Source: an uncultured SAR86 cluster bacterium
GTDB taxonomy: Bacteria > Pseudomonadota > Gammaproteobacteria > Magnimaribacterales > D2472
DNA length: 64,000 nt
Direction: 5' to 3'
Assembly: GCA_905181595.1 (NCBI GenBank)
Contig: CAJIYI010000001.1
Span: forward strand, 463,938 to 527,937
How positions within the stretch are numbered: position 1 is the first letter of the stretch; each line of letters starts with the position of its first letter. Of this stretch, positions 32,910 to 44,301 are shown piece by piece. Under the pieces are notes generated by a model. That model saw nothing but the letters and a program-made list of their open reading frames with translations, was not told the origin of the DNA and made no database searches. The translations under genes were made by a program, and so were the position numbers.

Positions 32910-33853
32910 TGTATTTAATTAGGGGTATAGGCAACATAGAAGCCTTTAAGAAAAAATTTCCAAATCAAACGATGAGTGGAACTATTGGCAATTTTGATGG
33001 CTTGCATTTAGGCCATCAAGCCATCTTAAATCAAGTGAAAGAAAAAGCGAAAGCAAGCTCAAGCGCTTCCCTAGTTTTTTTTACTGAACCACATGCATCC
33101 GAATACTTCGCTTTAAGGCAGGATAATATTGTTCCTCCACCAAGAATTTGTCCATGGAGAGAAAAGGTAAAACTATTAAAAAACTTTGGAATAGATTTTG
33201 CATTTTTTTTACAATTTAATCGCTCATTAAAAATTATGACACCTGAGTTATTTCTAGATCAGGTTTTATCTCAAGTTAATTTAAAGCATTTAATTGTGGG
33301 TGACGATTTTAGGTTTGGAGCTCAGAGAGCTGGAGACTTTGAATTATTAACAGAGTGGGGCCTCCAAAATGATACCGAGGTTATTTCAAATTCTACCGTT
33401 TCATTTCAGGATGAGAGAATTAGCTCAACACGAATTAGATCAGCTTTACTGGAAAGTGATTTTAAGCTTGCTGAGCAATTGCTTGGAAGGCCATATACTT
33501 TTTCAGGAAAAGTGGTTTATGGCCAACAAATTGGTCGCTCTATTGGAATTCCCACAGCTAATTTGTGGATGCCCAGCCAAAGACTGCCGATAGCCGGCGT
33601 CTATGCTGTAAAATGCTTGATTGAAGGTCAAATTCATAAAGGCATTGCTAATATGGGCATTAGACCAACCGTTGGAGGAACCAAACCAGTCCTTGAAATT
33701 CATATATTTGATTTTGACGCCACAGTCTACGGCAAAAGATTAACCATAGAATTCAAAAATAAGCTTCGAGATGAAAAGAAATTTGATAACATTGCGCTAT
33801 TAAAAGAGCAGATTTTAAAAGATATCTCTAAAGCCAAAAAAATACTGGAATAA
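32909..33853 (+). CDS. ribF: Bifunctional riboflavin kinase / FAD synthetase RibF
   Basis: RibF makes FMN and FAD. The N-terminal nucleotidyltransferase shows IGNFDGLHLGHQAIL, VGDDFRFGA and the ISSTRIRSALLE motif. The C-terminal kinase starts at GRPYTFSGKVVYG, with GIPTANL, GIANMGIRPTVGG and EIHIFDFD. It is 314 residues. It sits between murJ and ileS, as in many gammaproteobacteria (rpsT is not between them here). Abundant flavoenzymes in the window depend on its product. Confidence 0.97.
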   Translation: MYLIRGIGNIEAFKKKFPNQTMSGTIGNFDGLHLGHQAILNQVKEKAKASSSASLVFFTEPHASEYFALRQDNIVPPPRICPWREKVKLLKNFGIDFAFFLQFNRSLKIMTPELFLDQVLSQVNLKHLIVGDDFRFGAQRAGDFELLTEWGLQNDTEVISNSTVSFQDERISSTRIRSALLESDFKLAEQLLGRPYTFSGKVVYGQQIGRSIGIPTANLWMPSQRLPIAGVYAVKCLIEGQIHKGIANMGIRPTVGGTKPVLEIHIFDFDATVYGKRLTIEFKNKLRDEKKFDNIALLKEQILKDISKAKKILE

Positions 33854-33859
33854 TTTTAT

Positions 33860-36632
33860 ATGAGCAAAGATTACAGGGACACTTTAAATCTCCCTCAAAC
33901 TGATTTATCGATGAAAGCCGGTCTTGCAAAAAAAGAACCTGAGCTTTTAAGTTATTGGGATTCCATAGATCTTTATTCAAAAATAAGAGAACAGAATAAA
34001 GGTAAGAAACAATTTATTTTGCATGACGGACCTCCTTATGCAAATGGAGATATTCACCTTGGCCATGCAGTCAATAAGGTTCTTAAGGATATAACCATTA
34101 AATTTCAGACCCTTCTCGGAAAAGATGCTCCTTACGTTCCTGGTTGGGACTGCCACGGTCTGCCAATTGAACTGAATGTTGAAAAAAAACATGGTAAAAA
34201 TAGCGACCTCGTAAAAAATAAAGAAACGTTTATTAAGGCTTGTAGAGAGTACGCACAAACTCAAGTTGATAAGCAAAAAGCAGATTTTATTCGATTGGGT
34301 ATTCTCGGAGACTGGCAAAATCCATATCTATCTTTGGATAAATCATTTGAAGCAGATACTGTTAGAGCGCTAGGTAGAATCGTTGCAAATGGCCACTTAG
34401 AAAAAGGTGAAAAACCTGTTCACTGGTGTATGGATTGCGGCTCCGCTTTGGCTGAGGCTGAAGTTGAATATCAAGATAAAGTCTCTCATTCAATCGATGT
34501 AAAGTTTTCTGTTACTCCTGAAGATCTTAATTCAGCCAGCTCAGCATTTAATGCGAAACCCATCCTAGATCTTTCTATGGTTATCTGGACTACTACACCA
34601 TGGACGATTCCATCTAATGTTGCAGTTTGTGTTAATGAAAATGTTACTTATGTTCTTGTAGAGAGCTCGCAAGGAAATTTAATTATTGCTGAAGATTTGC
34701 TTGATGATTGCTCTCAAAGATGGGGCATGGAGCTCAAGGTATTAGGAAGAACTACAGGCAATAGTTTAGCCAATCTCTCTCTGCAACATCCTTTATATCA
34801 AAGAGAATCAAAAGTTTTGCTTGGTGATCATGTCACCACTGAGAATGGTACCGGTTGCGTTCACACTGCCCCAGCACATGGACTTGATGACTATTTTATC
34901 TGTATTAAACATAAACTTGAATCTATAAAAGCTCTGGATAATAGAGGTATATTTAAAGAGGAATATGGATCATTAGCAGGTATGAGCACTAAAAAAGGGG
35001 ATCCAGTAGTAATAGAATTACTGCAAGATGCTAATGCTCTCATAGCTACTAAAGAGTATGAGCATTCATACCCTCATTGCTGGAGACATAAAACACCATT
35101 AATTTTTATGGCTACACCTCAATGGTTTATTTCAATGAAAAAATCTGGATTAGTGGAAGGTGCAATCAATGCTGTTTCACAAGTAACCTGGGAGCCAGAA
35201 TGGGGGGCTCAGAGAATTTTATCCATGCTGGAAGATAGACCTGATTGGTGCATCTCAAGACAAAGAAATTGGGGCGTACCTATTCCATTAATAATTCATG
35301 GTGAGACTGGTGATATTCATCCTAAACAAAACATACTTTTTAATGAAATTGCTGACGTCATTGAGCAAGAGGGTATTGAAGGATGGGATAACCTAGATCT
35401 GGCAACCTTGATTGACGATGCTGACCAATATACAAAGGTTCGAGATACCTTAGATGTATGGTTTGATTCTGGCGTAACTCATATGTGCGTTTTGGATAAA
35501 TTATATGGAGCAGATGTGATTGCTGATTTATACCTCGAAGGTTCTGATCAGCACAGAGGTTGGTTCCAGTCCTCGCTATTAACAGGCATTGCAATTAACG
35601 GCATGCCACCATATCGATCAGTCCTTACGCATGGATTTGTTGTGGATGAAGAAGGGCGCAAGCAGTCTAAATCTATTGGAAATGTAATAGCGCCTCAGAA
35701 AATCTGGGATACCTTGGGAGCAGATATTCTTCGCCTTTGGATCGCCTCAACTGACTTTAGAAGTGAAATGGTCGCTTCGGATGAAATTTTTAAACGCGTA
35801 TCTGATCAGTATCGAAGAATTAGAAATACTTTGAGATTTTTATTAGGAAACATTAATGACTTCGATCATAAAACAGATGCCATAGACCTCAATAATTTAT
35901 TGGAATTAGATAAATGGATTCTGGAAGAGTTTAAAGATTTACAGAAAGATGTCTTAGAGCATTATGAGTCTTATTCTTACCACCTAGTGGTCCAACGCAT
36001 CCATAATTTCTGCGTTAATCAGCTTGGAGGTGTCTACCTAGATATTATTAAAGATAGGCAATACACGACTCAGCAAAACTCCGAAATTAGAAGATCTGCT
36101 CAAACAGCCATGAAGCTAATGATAGATCAGTTGGTTATTTTGGTTGCACCTATTCTTTCTTTTACGGCTGAGGAAATTTGGCAAAATGATGCAGATCTTA
36201 AAGCAAATAAAGCATCAGTATTTCTTGCTGAGCTAGATTCCATTCCAGATTTTGATAGCAACCTTGATCATGAGTAGCTGGAGCAGGCTCTTAGAGATTA
36301 AAGATAATGTTAATCAAAAAATTGAAGAATCTAGAAATGCTGGTGAAATCAAAGGCTCTTTGGATACTGAGATAGAGCTAACAGTAAATACTTCTGATTT
36401 TCAGCTCTTAAATAACTTATCAACTGAGCTACATTTCTTCTTTATTGTTTCCTCATGCAACTTAGTCCAGGGAGATGATCTCGAAGTGCGCATTAAACAA
36501 TCTACATTTGAGAAATGTACTAGATGCTGGCATCGAAATAATAGCGTAAGCAAAAGTCTAAAACATCCTGAATTATGCAATAGATGTGAGCTAAACATTG
36601 ATGGTGCAGGAGAGGACAGAAAATTTGCCTAG
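33860..36632 (+). CDS. ileS: Isoleucyl-tRNA synthetase, one frame break near the 3' end
   Basis: This class I synthetase is about 923 residues when joined. It has the HIGH motif in PPYANGDIHLGHAVNK, the editing-domain TTTPWTIPSN, and a signature-loop KQSKS in GRKQSKSIGN where KMSKS is usual. The first frame ends at 36277 (SNLDHE). A +1 shift near 36268-36274 continues SSWSRLLEIKDNVNQKIEE and the C-terminal zinc module with CTRCWH and CNRCELN, ending GEDRKFA. All four zinc cysteines are present, so the break is probably a sequence error. Confidence 0.95.
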
Positions 36633-38040
36633 CTTAAGAATAGGGTATTTTTTTATCTTAGTGCTCGTTGCGCTAGATGCCATTTCGAAATATTTAGCTA
36701 AACAATATTTAGAGTTTGGGGAAATGGTTCCAATGGTACCTTCGTTAGATTTATTGCTGGTCTTTAATTCCGGTGTTGCATTCAGCATGTTAGATTTTAA
36801 CAATGCTTTTACCAGCTACGGTTTATTAATTATAGGCTTCGTCTTGGTAGGCTATCTTTATTCAATGTTACGCAAAGAAGAGGACATCATAAATTATTGG
36901 GCTTTAATTTTAATTATTGCTGGAGCGCTAGGAAATCTGTTAGACAGGTTGGTTGATGGCGTGGTTACTGACTTTTTATACTTTCATGTTGATCAATTTT
37001 CTTTCTTTATTTTTAACTTAGCTGACGCATTTATTAGCATTGGAGCAGCTATATTTATTATTGCAGAGTTGCAAAAATATTTTAGCTCCTCAAGAATTAT
37101 GAAAACTCAGATTATTTTAGCTAACCCAAGAGGATTTTGTGCCGGAGTGGATCGAGCCATAGATATAGTTAATCAGGCATTGGTTAAATTTGGTGCTCCT
37201 ATTTATGTGAGGCATGAAGTGGTGCATAACAAAACGGTCGTAGAGGAGCTTAAGTCTCAAGGAGTTATTTTTGTTGATGAATTAGATGAGGTCCCAGAAT
37301 CAGCCCATGTAATTTTTAGCGCTCATGGTGTGTCAGATAAGGTAGAGCAAGAGGCTATTAAATTTAAATTACGTTCATTTGATGCAACCTGCCCTTTAGT
37401 AACAAAAGTACACAGTGAAGTTCAACGTCATGCTAGGGCGGGAAGGGATATTATACTTATAGGCCATGATGGACATCCTGAGGTTGAAGGTACCCTAGGC
37501 AGACATCATCCAGGGGAATCTGGTAGCCAGATTTATTTAGTTCAGGATGAAGAGGAGGCAATGGAGCTTAAAGTTACGCAACCACAAAATCTTACATATG
37601 TTTCACAAACAACCCTAAGTCTAGATGATACCAATGCAATAGTTTCAATTTTATACAGTAGGTTTCCAGAGATTTTAAAACCAAAAAGTTCAGATATTTG
37701 CTATGCAACGCAAAACAGACAGGATGCTGTTAAGCAGCTGGCATTAGAGGCTGAGTATATTGTGGTTATTGGCTCAAGAAACAGCTCAAACTCAAATCGC
37801 TTAAAAGAGCTGGCTGAAAAATGTGGCACACCCTCAATACTAATTGATGATTACAGCGAGCTTAATTTTGCCGATCTGTCTGGATATAAAAAAATTGGAG
37901 TGACAGCAGGAGCATCTGCTCCAGAATCTCTTGTACAAGGTGTGGTTACAGCTTTATGTCAATCACTCAACGGTGAACCCCTAGAGCTGGGTGAAAACAA
38001 AGAAGATATCTTTTTTCGGCTTCCTCCTGAGCTCAGATAA
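36598..38040 (+). CDS. lspA-ispH: Signal peptidase II and IspH in a single open frame
   Basis: Residues up to about 165 are lipoprotein signal peptidase II: four membrane helices, with catalytic aspartates in DGVVTDFLYFH and FNLADAFISIG. From ATG 37099 the same frame encodes HMBPP reductase IspH, the last MEP-pathway enzyme: NPRGFCAGVDRA, DATCPLV and ICYATQNRQ carry the three cluster cysteines. No stop separates them. The LspA start is either ATG 36598 or, more likely, TTG 36625. If the TTTT at 37078-37083 were one T longer, the frame would read TTT TAG and separate the two genes, so the fusion may be an artefact. fkpB, usually between them, is absent. Confidence 0.88.
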   Translation: MMVQERTENLPSLRIGYFFILVLVALDAISKYLAKQYLEFGEMVPMVPSLDLLLVFNSGVAFSMLDFNNAFTSYGLLIIGFVLVGYLYSMLRKEEDIINYWALILIIAGALGNLLDRLVDGVVTDFLYFHVDQFSFFIFNLADAFISIGAAIFIIAELQKYFSSSRIMKTQIILANPRGFCAGVDRAIDIVNQALVKFGAPIYVRHEVVHNKTVVEELKSQGVIFVDELDEVPESAHVIFSAHGVSDKVEQEAIKFKLRSFDATCPLVTKVHSEVQRHARAGRDIILIGHDGHPEVEGTLGRHHPGESGSQIYLVQDEEEAMELKVTQPQNLTYVSQTTLSLDDTNAIVSILYSRFPEILKPKSSDICYATQNRQDAVKQLALEAEYIVVIGSRNSSNSNRLKELAEKCGTPSILIDDYSELNFADLSGYKKIGVTAGASAPESLVQGVVTALCQSLNGEPLELGENKEDIFFRLPPELR

Positions 38041-38107
38041 AACATAGTCATAGGTTGTTGAATAGTAATTCAATCAATTACACTGTCTTGATGATCAGTC
38101 ACAAAGT

Positions 38108-38644
38108 ATGAGGGCGCTTGAGGGTGTTATTCATGGGATAGAATATTTTCAGTCCCCAAATTTCAATGAACGACCAAAAGATATTGCCATTGATTTAATC
38201 GTTATTCATGCAATTAGCTTGCCCCCTAAGAATTACGATACAGAATTAATCAAAGATTTATTTCTTAATACACTAGAAGCTGGAAACGATTCTTACCTCC
38301 GTTCCATCAATCATTTAAAGGTCTCTTCTCATTTCTTAATTACCAGAGCAGGTCAGCTAATTCAGTTTGTTCCAATACATCTAAGAGCTTGGCATGCAGG
38401 CATTTCAAGCTTTAAGGGTCGAGAAGAGTGCAATGATTTTTCAATAGGCATTGAGCTTGAGGGTTGTGATGAGGAGGAGTTTGCAGCTAGTCAATATGAA
38501 ACTTTGATAGAACTTGTTAATTTCTTAAAGCAAGAGTACTTAATTATTGAGGACAATATTGTCGGTCACTCTTCGATAGCACCAGGAAGAAAAACAGATC
38601 CAGGCCCTCACTTTAAGTGGAATTTGTTAAAATCCTCCACATGA
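38108..38644 (+). CDS. ampD: 1,6-anhydro-N-acetylmuramyl-L-alanine amidase AmpD
   Basis: This cytoplasmic zinc amidase removes the peptide from anhydro-muropeptides during cell-wall recycling. It is 178 residues. Zinc ligands are in VIHAISLPP (His), VGHSSIAPGRKTDPG (His and Asp); the substrate region HFLITRAGQLIQFV and AWHAG are conserved. Its TGA overlaps the ATG of ampG by four bases, so the enzyme and the muropeptide importer are coupled. The 67 bases upstream hold a weak TTGTTG / TACACT promoter candidate and a small inverted repeat (TTGAAT-AGTA-ATTCAA). Confidence 0.94.
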   Translation: MRALEGVIHGIEYFQSPNFNERPKDIAIDLIVIHAISLPPKNYDTELIKDLFLNTLEAGNDSYLRSINHLKVSSHFLITRAGQLIQFVPIHLRAWHAGISSFKGREECNDFSIGIELEGCDEEEFAASQYETLIELVNFLKQEYLIIEDNIVGHSSIAPGRKTDPGPHFKWNLLKSST

Positions 38645-39888
38645 AACAAAAGCTTTTAGGGATGATGCTGCTTGGTTTTGCTTCCGGGCTTCCATACATG
38701 CTTGTTTTTTCTACTTTATCCGCTTGGCTTAGAGACGTTGGCATTTCACTTACTGAAATTGGTTTCTTTGCATGGTTGGTTCTTACATATTCTCTAAAAT
38801 TTCTATGGGCGCCTCTGGTAGATAGATATTCAATCCCTCTATTTGGCCAGCTTGGAAAAAGAAAGGGCTGGATTCTTTTGTGTCAAATAATTATCGTCAT
38901 TGCATTGATTGGGATGAGTTCAGTAGACCCAATAAGTAATTTAAAACTTCTTGCCATTTTTGCCTTTATGGCTGCTTTTTTTGGCTCGATTCAAGATATT
39001 GCAATCGATGCCTTGAGAATAGAAATGGCTGATAATAAAGAGCAGGGAAACCTAGCTGCTAGCTATCAACTTGGATATCGTATTGCAATATTAGTTGCTA
39101 CCTCAATTGCTCTAATTTTTGCTGACCAGTTAGATTGGAGTTATGTGTATCAATTCATGAGTCTATTGATGGTTTTAGGGGTAGTAGGGGTGCTTATTTC
39201 TCATGAGCCGAAGAATCACGAGATTGCTATAGTTCGCATTGATCAAGCTTTGGTTCAATCCTTTCAAGATTTTTTTAGCAGGTTTGGAATCTGGGCAGCC
39301 TCGTTGATTCTCCTGTTAATTTCTACCTATCGGTTAACTGATATTGTAATGGGTCCCATGGCAATGCCTTTTTACTTAGACATGGGGTTTACCAAGACAG
39401 AAATTGGCGCCTTGGTTAAAACAGTTGCTCTGGCAACCTCTATTCTTGGATTTTTTGTTGGAGGCTATCTCATTAAAAAGCTCACTTTAACCTCCAGTCT
39501 CCTTATCGGAGGAGTCAGCGTTCTCATAACAAATTTATTTTTTGCCATTGTTGCAAATCTTGAAGCAGATATTTCCTTGTTATCGTTAATTGTTGGTCTT
39601 GATAGCTTTGCAGCAGGCCTTGTTGGAACAATTAATATTGCCTTTCTTACTAGCCTAGTTTCTAAAAAATACACTGCAGTTCAATACGCTATGCTCACTT
39701 CATTTATGATGTTGCCCGGTAAGTTTTTCAGCGGCTTCTCTGGAATGCTTGCTGATTATTATGTTTCTATTTCATCTCTGCAAACTGGCTGGGCTTACTT
39801 TTTCTACACTACATCAGCCATGTCCATTCCAGCATTGTTGCTGATAGTAATCTATCAGAGGACTCATGTCCCAATCAATAATTCTTAG
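38641..39888 (+). CDS. ampG: Muropeptide permease AmpG
   Basis: This major-facilitator transporter imports anhydro-muropeptides from the periplasm. It is 415 residues from ATG 38641 with 12 predicted helices. The family motifs LGFASGLPYMLVFSTLSAWL at the N-terminus, KFLWAPLVDRY, and SIQDIAIDALRIE are clear. The start overlaps the ampD stop (ATGA). The pair forms a complete import and amidase step. No beta-lactamase or ampR is nearby, so the role is wall recycling. Confidence 0.94.
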   Translation: MKQKLLGMMLLGFASGLPYMLVFSTLSAWLRDVGISLTEIGFFAWLVLTYSLKFLWAPLVDRYSIPLFGQLGKRKGWILLCQIIIVIALIGMSSVDPISNLKLLAIFAFMAAFFGSIQDIAIDALRIEMADNKEQGNLAASYQLGYRIAILVATSIALIFADQLDWSYVYQFMSLLMVLGVVGVLISHEPKNHEIAIVRIDQALVQSFQDFFSRFGIWAASLILLLISTYRLTDIVMGPMAMPFYLDMGFTKTEIGALVKTVALATSILGFFVGGYLIKKLTLTSSLLIGGVSVLITNLFFAIVANLEADISLLSLIVGLDSFAAGLVGTINIAFLTSLVSKKYTAVQYAMLTSFMMLPGKFFSGFSGMLADYYVSISSLQTGWAYFFYTTSAMSIPALLLIVIYQRTHVPINNS

Positions 39889-40219
39889 TTCCAGAGTTTT
39901 ATTAGCGCTATCAATTTTAGCAATATCATTTTTAGCAACGACCGAAACATACCCTACCTCGCAAAGTCTTATTGATGATAAATTGCTGCATTTTCTATGC
40001 TTTGCATACCTAACAATCATATTTAAGTTCGCCCAGTTTATTGATCAAGATTTTTGGCTCTATGTTATAGTCCTTGCCTACGGAATTTTAATAGAAATAG
40101 TTCAGATGTATTTACCGTATCGTTCGTTTGAATTTTTAGATATTTTCGCGGATCTTATGGGCATCTTGTGTGCAGGCTTCTTGTTAAAACTTGCAAAAGA
40201 TTTGTACATTAGCTATTGA
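39866..40219 (+). CDS. VanZ-like small membrane protein
   Basis: This is a 117-residue protein with about four hydrophobic helices. The pattern DDKLLHFLCFAYLTIIF, then GILIEIVQMYLPYRSFEFLDIFADLMGI, is the VanZ-like domain signature (charged residues flanking helices; Glu-Gln then Arg and Asp in the second half). Overlap with ampG by 23 bases suggests coexpression. VanZ domains occur in many envelope contexts and have no settled general function; resistance is not implied. Confidence 0.75.
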   Translation: MSQSIILSSRVLLALSILAISFLATTETYPTSQSLIDDKLLHFLCFAYLTIIFKFAQFIDQDFWLYVIVLAYGILIEIVQMYLPYRSFEFLDIFADLMGILCAGFLLKLAKDLYISY

Positions 40220-40298
40220 ATTAATATTATTTAGCCCTACATAACTCTTAACCTTTTAATATAAGGATTATTGTTATTTTTTAAGCAGGAGACTTGCA
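40216..40298 (+). promoter_or_regulatory. groESL upstream region, possible heat-shock promoter
   Basis: The 79-base gap before groES has a strong ribosome site (AGGAGA, about 40287-40292). A sigma-32-like arrangement is faintly visible: TTGAA at 40216-40220 and CCCTACAT at 40235-40242, separated by 14 bases, compared with CTTGAA and CCCCATNT. One or two mismatches make this tentative. No CIRCE inverted repeat is seen. Confidence 0.3.
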
Positions 40299-40586
40299 AT
40301 GAAATTAAAACCTTTACACGATAAAGTTTTAGTCAAAAGAACTGATGAAGAACAAACTACACCCGGTGGAATTGTTCTACCTGGCTCTGCCACAGAAAAA
40401 CCTTCTCAAGGAGAGGTTGTTGCTGTTGGACCTGGTAAAAGACAAGAGAATGGAGACCTTACGCCCATCGGTGTGGCTGTAGGCGATCTTGTTATATTTG
40501 GCCAATACGGTGGAAATGAAGTAAAAATCGATGGCGATGAATATTTAATTCTCAGTGAGAGTGATATTTATGGCGTTTTCGGTTAA
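40299..40586 (+). CDS. groES: Co-chaperonin GroES
   Basis: This is the ten-kilodalton lid of the GroEL chamber, 95 residues. It shows [17 protein letters not shown], the mobile-loop [16 protein letters not shown] and the dome and C-terminal [13 protein letters not shown]. It is followed 43 bases later by groEL with its own AGGAGA site. Confidence 0.98.
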   Translation: MKLKPLHDKVLVKRTDEEQTTPGGIVLPGSATEKPSQGEVVAVGPGKRQENGDLTPIGVAVGDLVIFGQYGGNEVKIDGDEYLILSESDIYGVFG

Positions 40587-40626
40587 GTCAGTTAATTCAA
40601 TAAATAAATTTAATTTTAGGAGATAG

Positions 40627-42282
<1,656 letters not shown>

Positions 42283-42295
42283 GAATCAAACTAAT

Positions 42296-42328
42296 AAAAA
42301 AAACGGGGAATTTCCCCGTTTTTTTTTG
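42296..42328 (+). terminator. Rho-independent terminator of groESL
   Basis: An A-tract runs into ACGGGGAA, then TTTCCCCGT and nine T residues. The stem is eight pairs with a very short loop, GC-rich at its core, and the flanking A and T tracts could extend it. It lies about 15 bases after the groEL stop. Confidence 0.9.
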
Positions 42329-42380
42329 CAAGATATATAATTCATAAATATTCAATATTTAATTATTTAGGAGATTAAAG

Positions 42381-43010
42381 ATGGAAGCATACCTAGGAAC
42401 AGTTTTAATACGATTTGCTCATGTACTTTTTGGAATTCTGTGGATAGGATTGCTCTATTATTTTAATTTTGTTCAAACTGAATATTTTAAAGATGCCGAA
42501 CCTTCCGCTAAGTCCGATGTAGTTCAAAAATTAGTACCTAATGCCTTGTGGTACTTTAGATGGGCAGCTGCATTCACATTTCTTACAGGCTTATACTTAT
42601 TATATTACCTATCAATGACGGTAAATATCTCAATAGTCCTTGGCGCTATAATGGGAACTATTATGGCTGCAAATGTTTGGTTCATAATTTGGCCCAACCA
42701 GAAAAAAGTAATTGCCGGGGCTCCTGATGCAGCAGATGCAGGCGCTAAAGCTGGATTAGCATCAAGAACAAACACATTGCTTTCTATCCCAATGCTTTAT
42801 CTGATGATTAATTCTGCTCATGGTTTTGGTCTACCAATGATTGCTGAAACTTCTATGTTGGGTCTGTGGGTTGGCTTAGTTTTAATCTTGGCGATTGAAA
42901 TGAATGCAATATTTGGATCGATGAATAAGATGATTGCTTCAGTTAAAGCTGTTATTCACTCTGGAATTGTTTTAACAGTTATTTTTGGAGCCTTAGTGCA
43001 CTATTTATAA
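42381..43010 (+). CDS. Membrane protein with urate-oxidase N-terminal-like (PuuD) domain
   Basis: This is a 209-residue protein with about six membrane helices. The start VLIRFAHVLFGILWIGLLYYFNFVQ and the histidines and WFIIWPNQKKV segment resemble the membrane domain of PuuD (Urate_ox_N family). The cytochrome-c-like C-terminal domain of true PuuD is missing, so urate oxidation is not implied. A ribosome site AGGAGA precedes the ATG and a TATAAT at 42336-42341 could be its -10, though the matching -35 falls in the groEL terminator and is poor. It is apparently a single-gene unit. Confidence 0.7.
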   Translation: MEAYLGTVLIRFAHVLFGILWIGLLYYFNFVQTEYFKDAEPSAKSDVVQKLVPNALWYFRWAAAFTFLTGLYLLYYLSMTVNISIVLGAIMGTIMAANVWFIIWPNQKKVIAGAPDAADAGAKAGLASRTNTLLSIPMLYLMINSAHGFGLPMIAETSMLGLWVGLVLILAIEMNAIFGSMNKMIASVKAVIHSGIVLTVIFGALVHYL

Positions 43011-43027
43011 CTTACAGAATACTATTT

Positions 43028-43055
43028 AAAAAAGGGAGCATTAGCTCCCTTTTTT
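43028..43055. terminator. Bidirectional terminator
   Basis: A twelve-base stem (AAAAAAGGGAGC / GCTCCCTTTTTT) surrounds a four-base ATTA loop, with the A-tract on one side and T-tract on the other. It can stop transcripts from both strands. The stop codon of the convergent corB-like gene (43041-43043) lies in the loop. Confidence 0.92.
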
Positions 43056-44294
43056 ATTGATCTTAACTTTGGCAATAAAATTTTCTTCTATTTGTAAAAC
43101 TTCTATCCTGTATAGACCTAATTCTAGGCAGACATTTTCCTGAGGAATCTGATCCAAGTGATCAATAATTGCCCCATTAATTGTCTTAGATCCGTCTTCA
43201 TCTAGGTCCCATCCAACATAGTTATTAAGATCGCGTATTTTTGAGTTGCCATCAGCAATAACAGAACCATCTTTTTTTTGAATAAATTCTTTTTCTAACT
43301 CTTTTTTGGCAGCACCAAACTTACCAACTATTTCGTTAAAAATATCTTCTATGGTTAGCAATCCCTGAATTTCTCCATATTCATCTACTACTAAGCCTAA
43401 ATTATTATCTTGTTTTTGAAATTGATTTAACTGTTTTGAAAGCGTTGTACTTTGCGAGATAAATGTTGTCTCTAATAGTATTTTACTTACATCTAACTTT
43501 TGCTCTAGCGCTTCAATAAATTGATGTGAGTCCTTGAGATGCAACATTCCTACGATGCTATCAATAGAGCCTTTAAAAACAGGTAAACGACTATAGTAAG
43601 AGGAGGTAATAACCTTTTGAGCAGCTTCAATGCTTTGATTTAAATCAATCCCCATAATCTCAGCATGAGAGGTCATAATATCTTCAACAGTAAGCTCTTC
43701 CATGCCAAGAATAGAAGATAGCATTGCTCTAGATTGATTTGGTATTAGCTCTCCATGCTCATCAAGCAAAGTTCTCAGCTCATCTGAATTTAAGTTGTCA
43801 TTAGAGGCAGACTCCATAGGGTCCACATTTAAAAATTTTAACAATCTCGAGCTCACTATATTGGTTAACCATACCAAAGGTTTAAAAATCCAAACCAAGC
43901 CTTTCAGTGTCCACGATGACTTAATAGCAAAGTTTTCTGGGTGAACGCTCGCAATCGTCTTTGGAGTGATTTCTGAGAAGATTAAAATGATAAGGGTTAA
44001 GATCACAGAGCCCAACAAAACATTTCCATCAAAGTAATCAATCATTAAAATTGTTACCAGAGCAGAAGCTAAGATATTTGCAAAATTATTTCCAACTAAT
44101 ATAGATGCAAGAAGAATATCTGGTCTTTTTAGAAGCAGCAGAGCTCTTTTTGCGCCTTTTGATTTTTTAGATAAGTTTCGAAGTTTTACCTTATTTGAAG
44201 CCATCATCCCAGTCTCTGAGCCAGAAGAAAATGCAGAAAAGATCAGCAGTACTAATAGCGCTGCTAGCAAAAAAGATATTGAATTAGTTCCCAA
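43041..44294 (-). CDS. corB: CorB-like DUF21/CBS/CorC-domain transport protein (YfjD)
   Basis: This is a 417-residue inner-membrane protein of the CNNM/CorB family linked to Mg2+ or Co2+ transport. Domain order: DUF21 membrane domain (about residues 5-180, with SGSETGMMASNKVKLRNL and IFSEITPKTIA), a CBS pair (about 195-325, DIMTSHAEIMG, GLVVDEYGEIQGLLTIEDIF), and a CorC/HlyC C-terminal domain (about 345-410). The start is TTG at 44294. It follows the YpjD-like gene by seven bases; the same two genes pair in enterobacteria. Confidence 0.9.
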   Translation of the reverse strand: MGTNSISFLLAALLVLLIFSAFSSGSETGMMASNKVKLRNLSKKSKGAKRALLLLKRPDILLASILVGNNFANILASALVTILMIDYFDGNVLLGSVILTLIILIFSEITPKTIASVHPENFAIKSSWTLKGLVWIFKPLVWLTNIVSSRLLKFLNVDPMESASNDNLNSDELRTLLDEHGELIPNQSRAMLSSILGMEELTVEDIMTSHAEIMGIDLNQSIEAAQKVITSSYYSRLPVFKGSIDSIVGMLHLKDSHQFIEALEQKLDVSKILLETTFISQSTTLSKQLNQFQKQDNNLGLVVDEYGEIQGLLTIEDIFNEIVGKFGAAKKELEKEFIQKKDGSVIADGNSKIRDLNNYVGWDLDEDGSKTINGAIIDHLDQIPQENVCLELGLYRIEVLQIEENFIAKVKINKKGS

Positions 44295-44301
44295 GGAATT
44301 A

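Noticed and set aside
38052-38072. Inverted repeat TTGAAT-AGTA-ATTCAA as a terminator for lspA-ispH
   Set aside because: The stem is short and AT-only with no T-tract; more likely chance or a weak operator.
39866-40219. Glycopeptide resistance gene
   Set aside because: VanZ-like domains are widespread; no vanHAX genes or other resistance context is present.
42381-43010. Urate oxidation (PuuD) function
   Set aside because: Only the membrane domain is present and no purine-degradation genes are adjacent.
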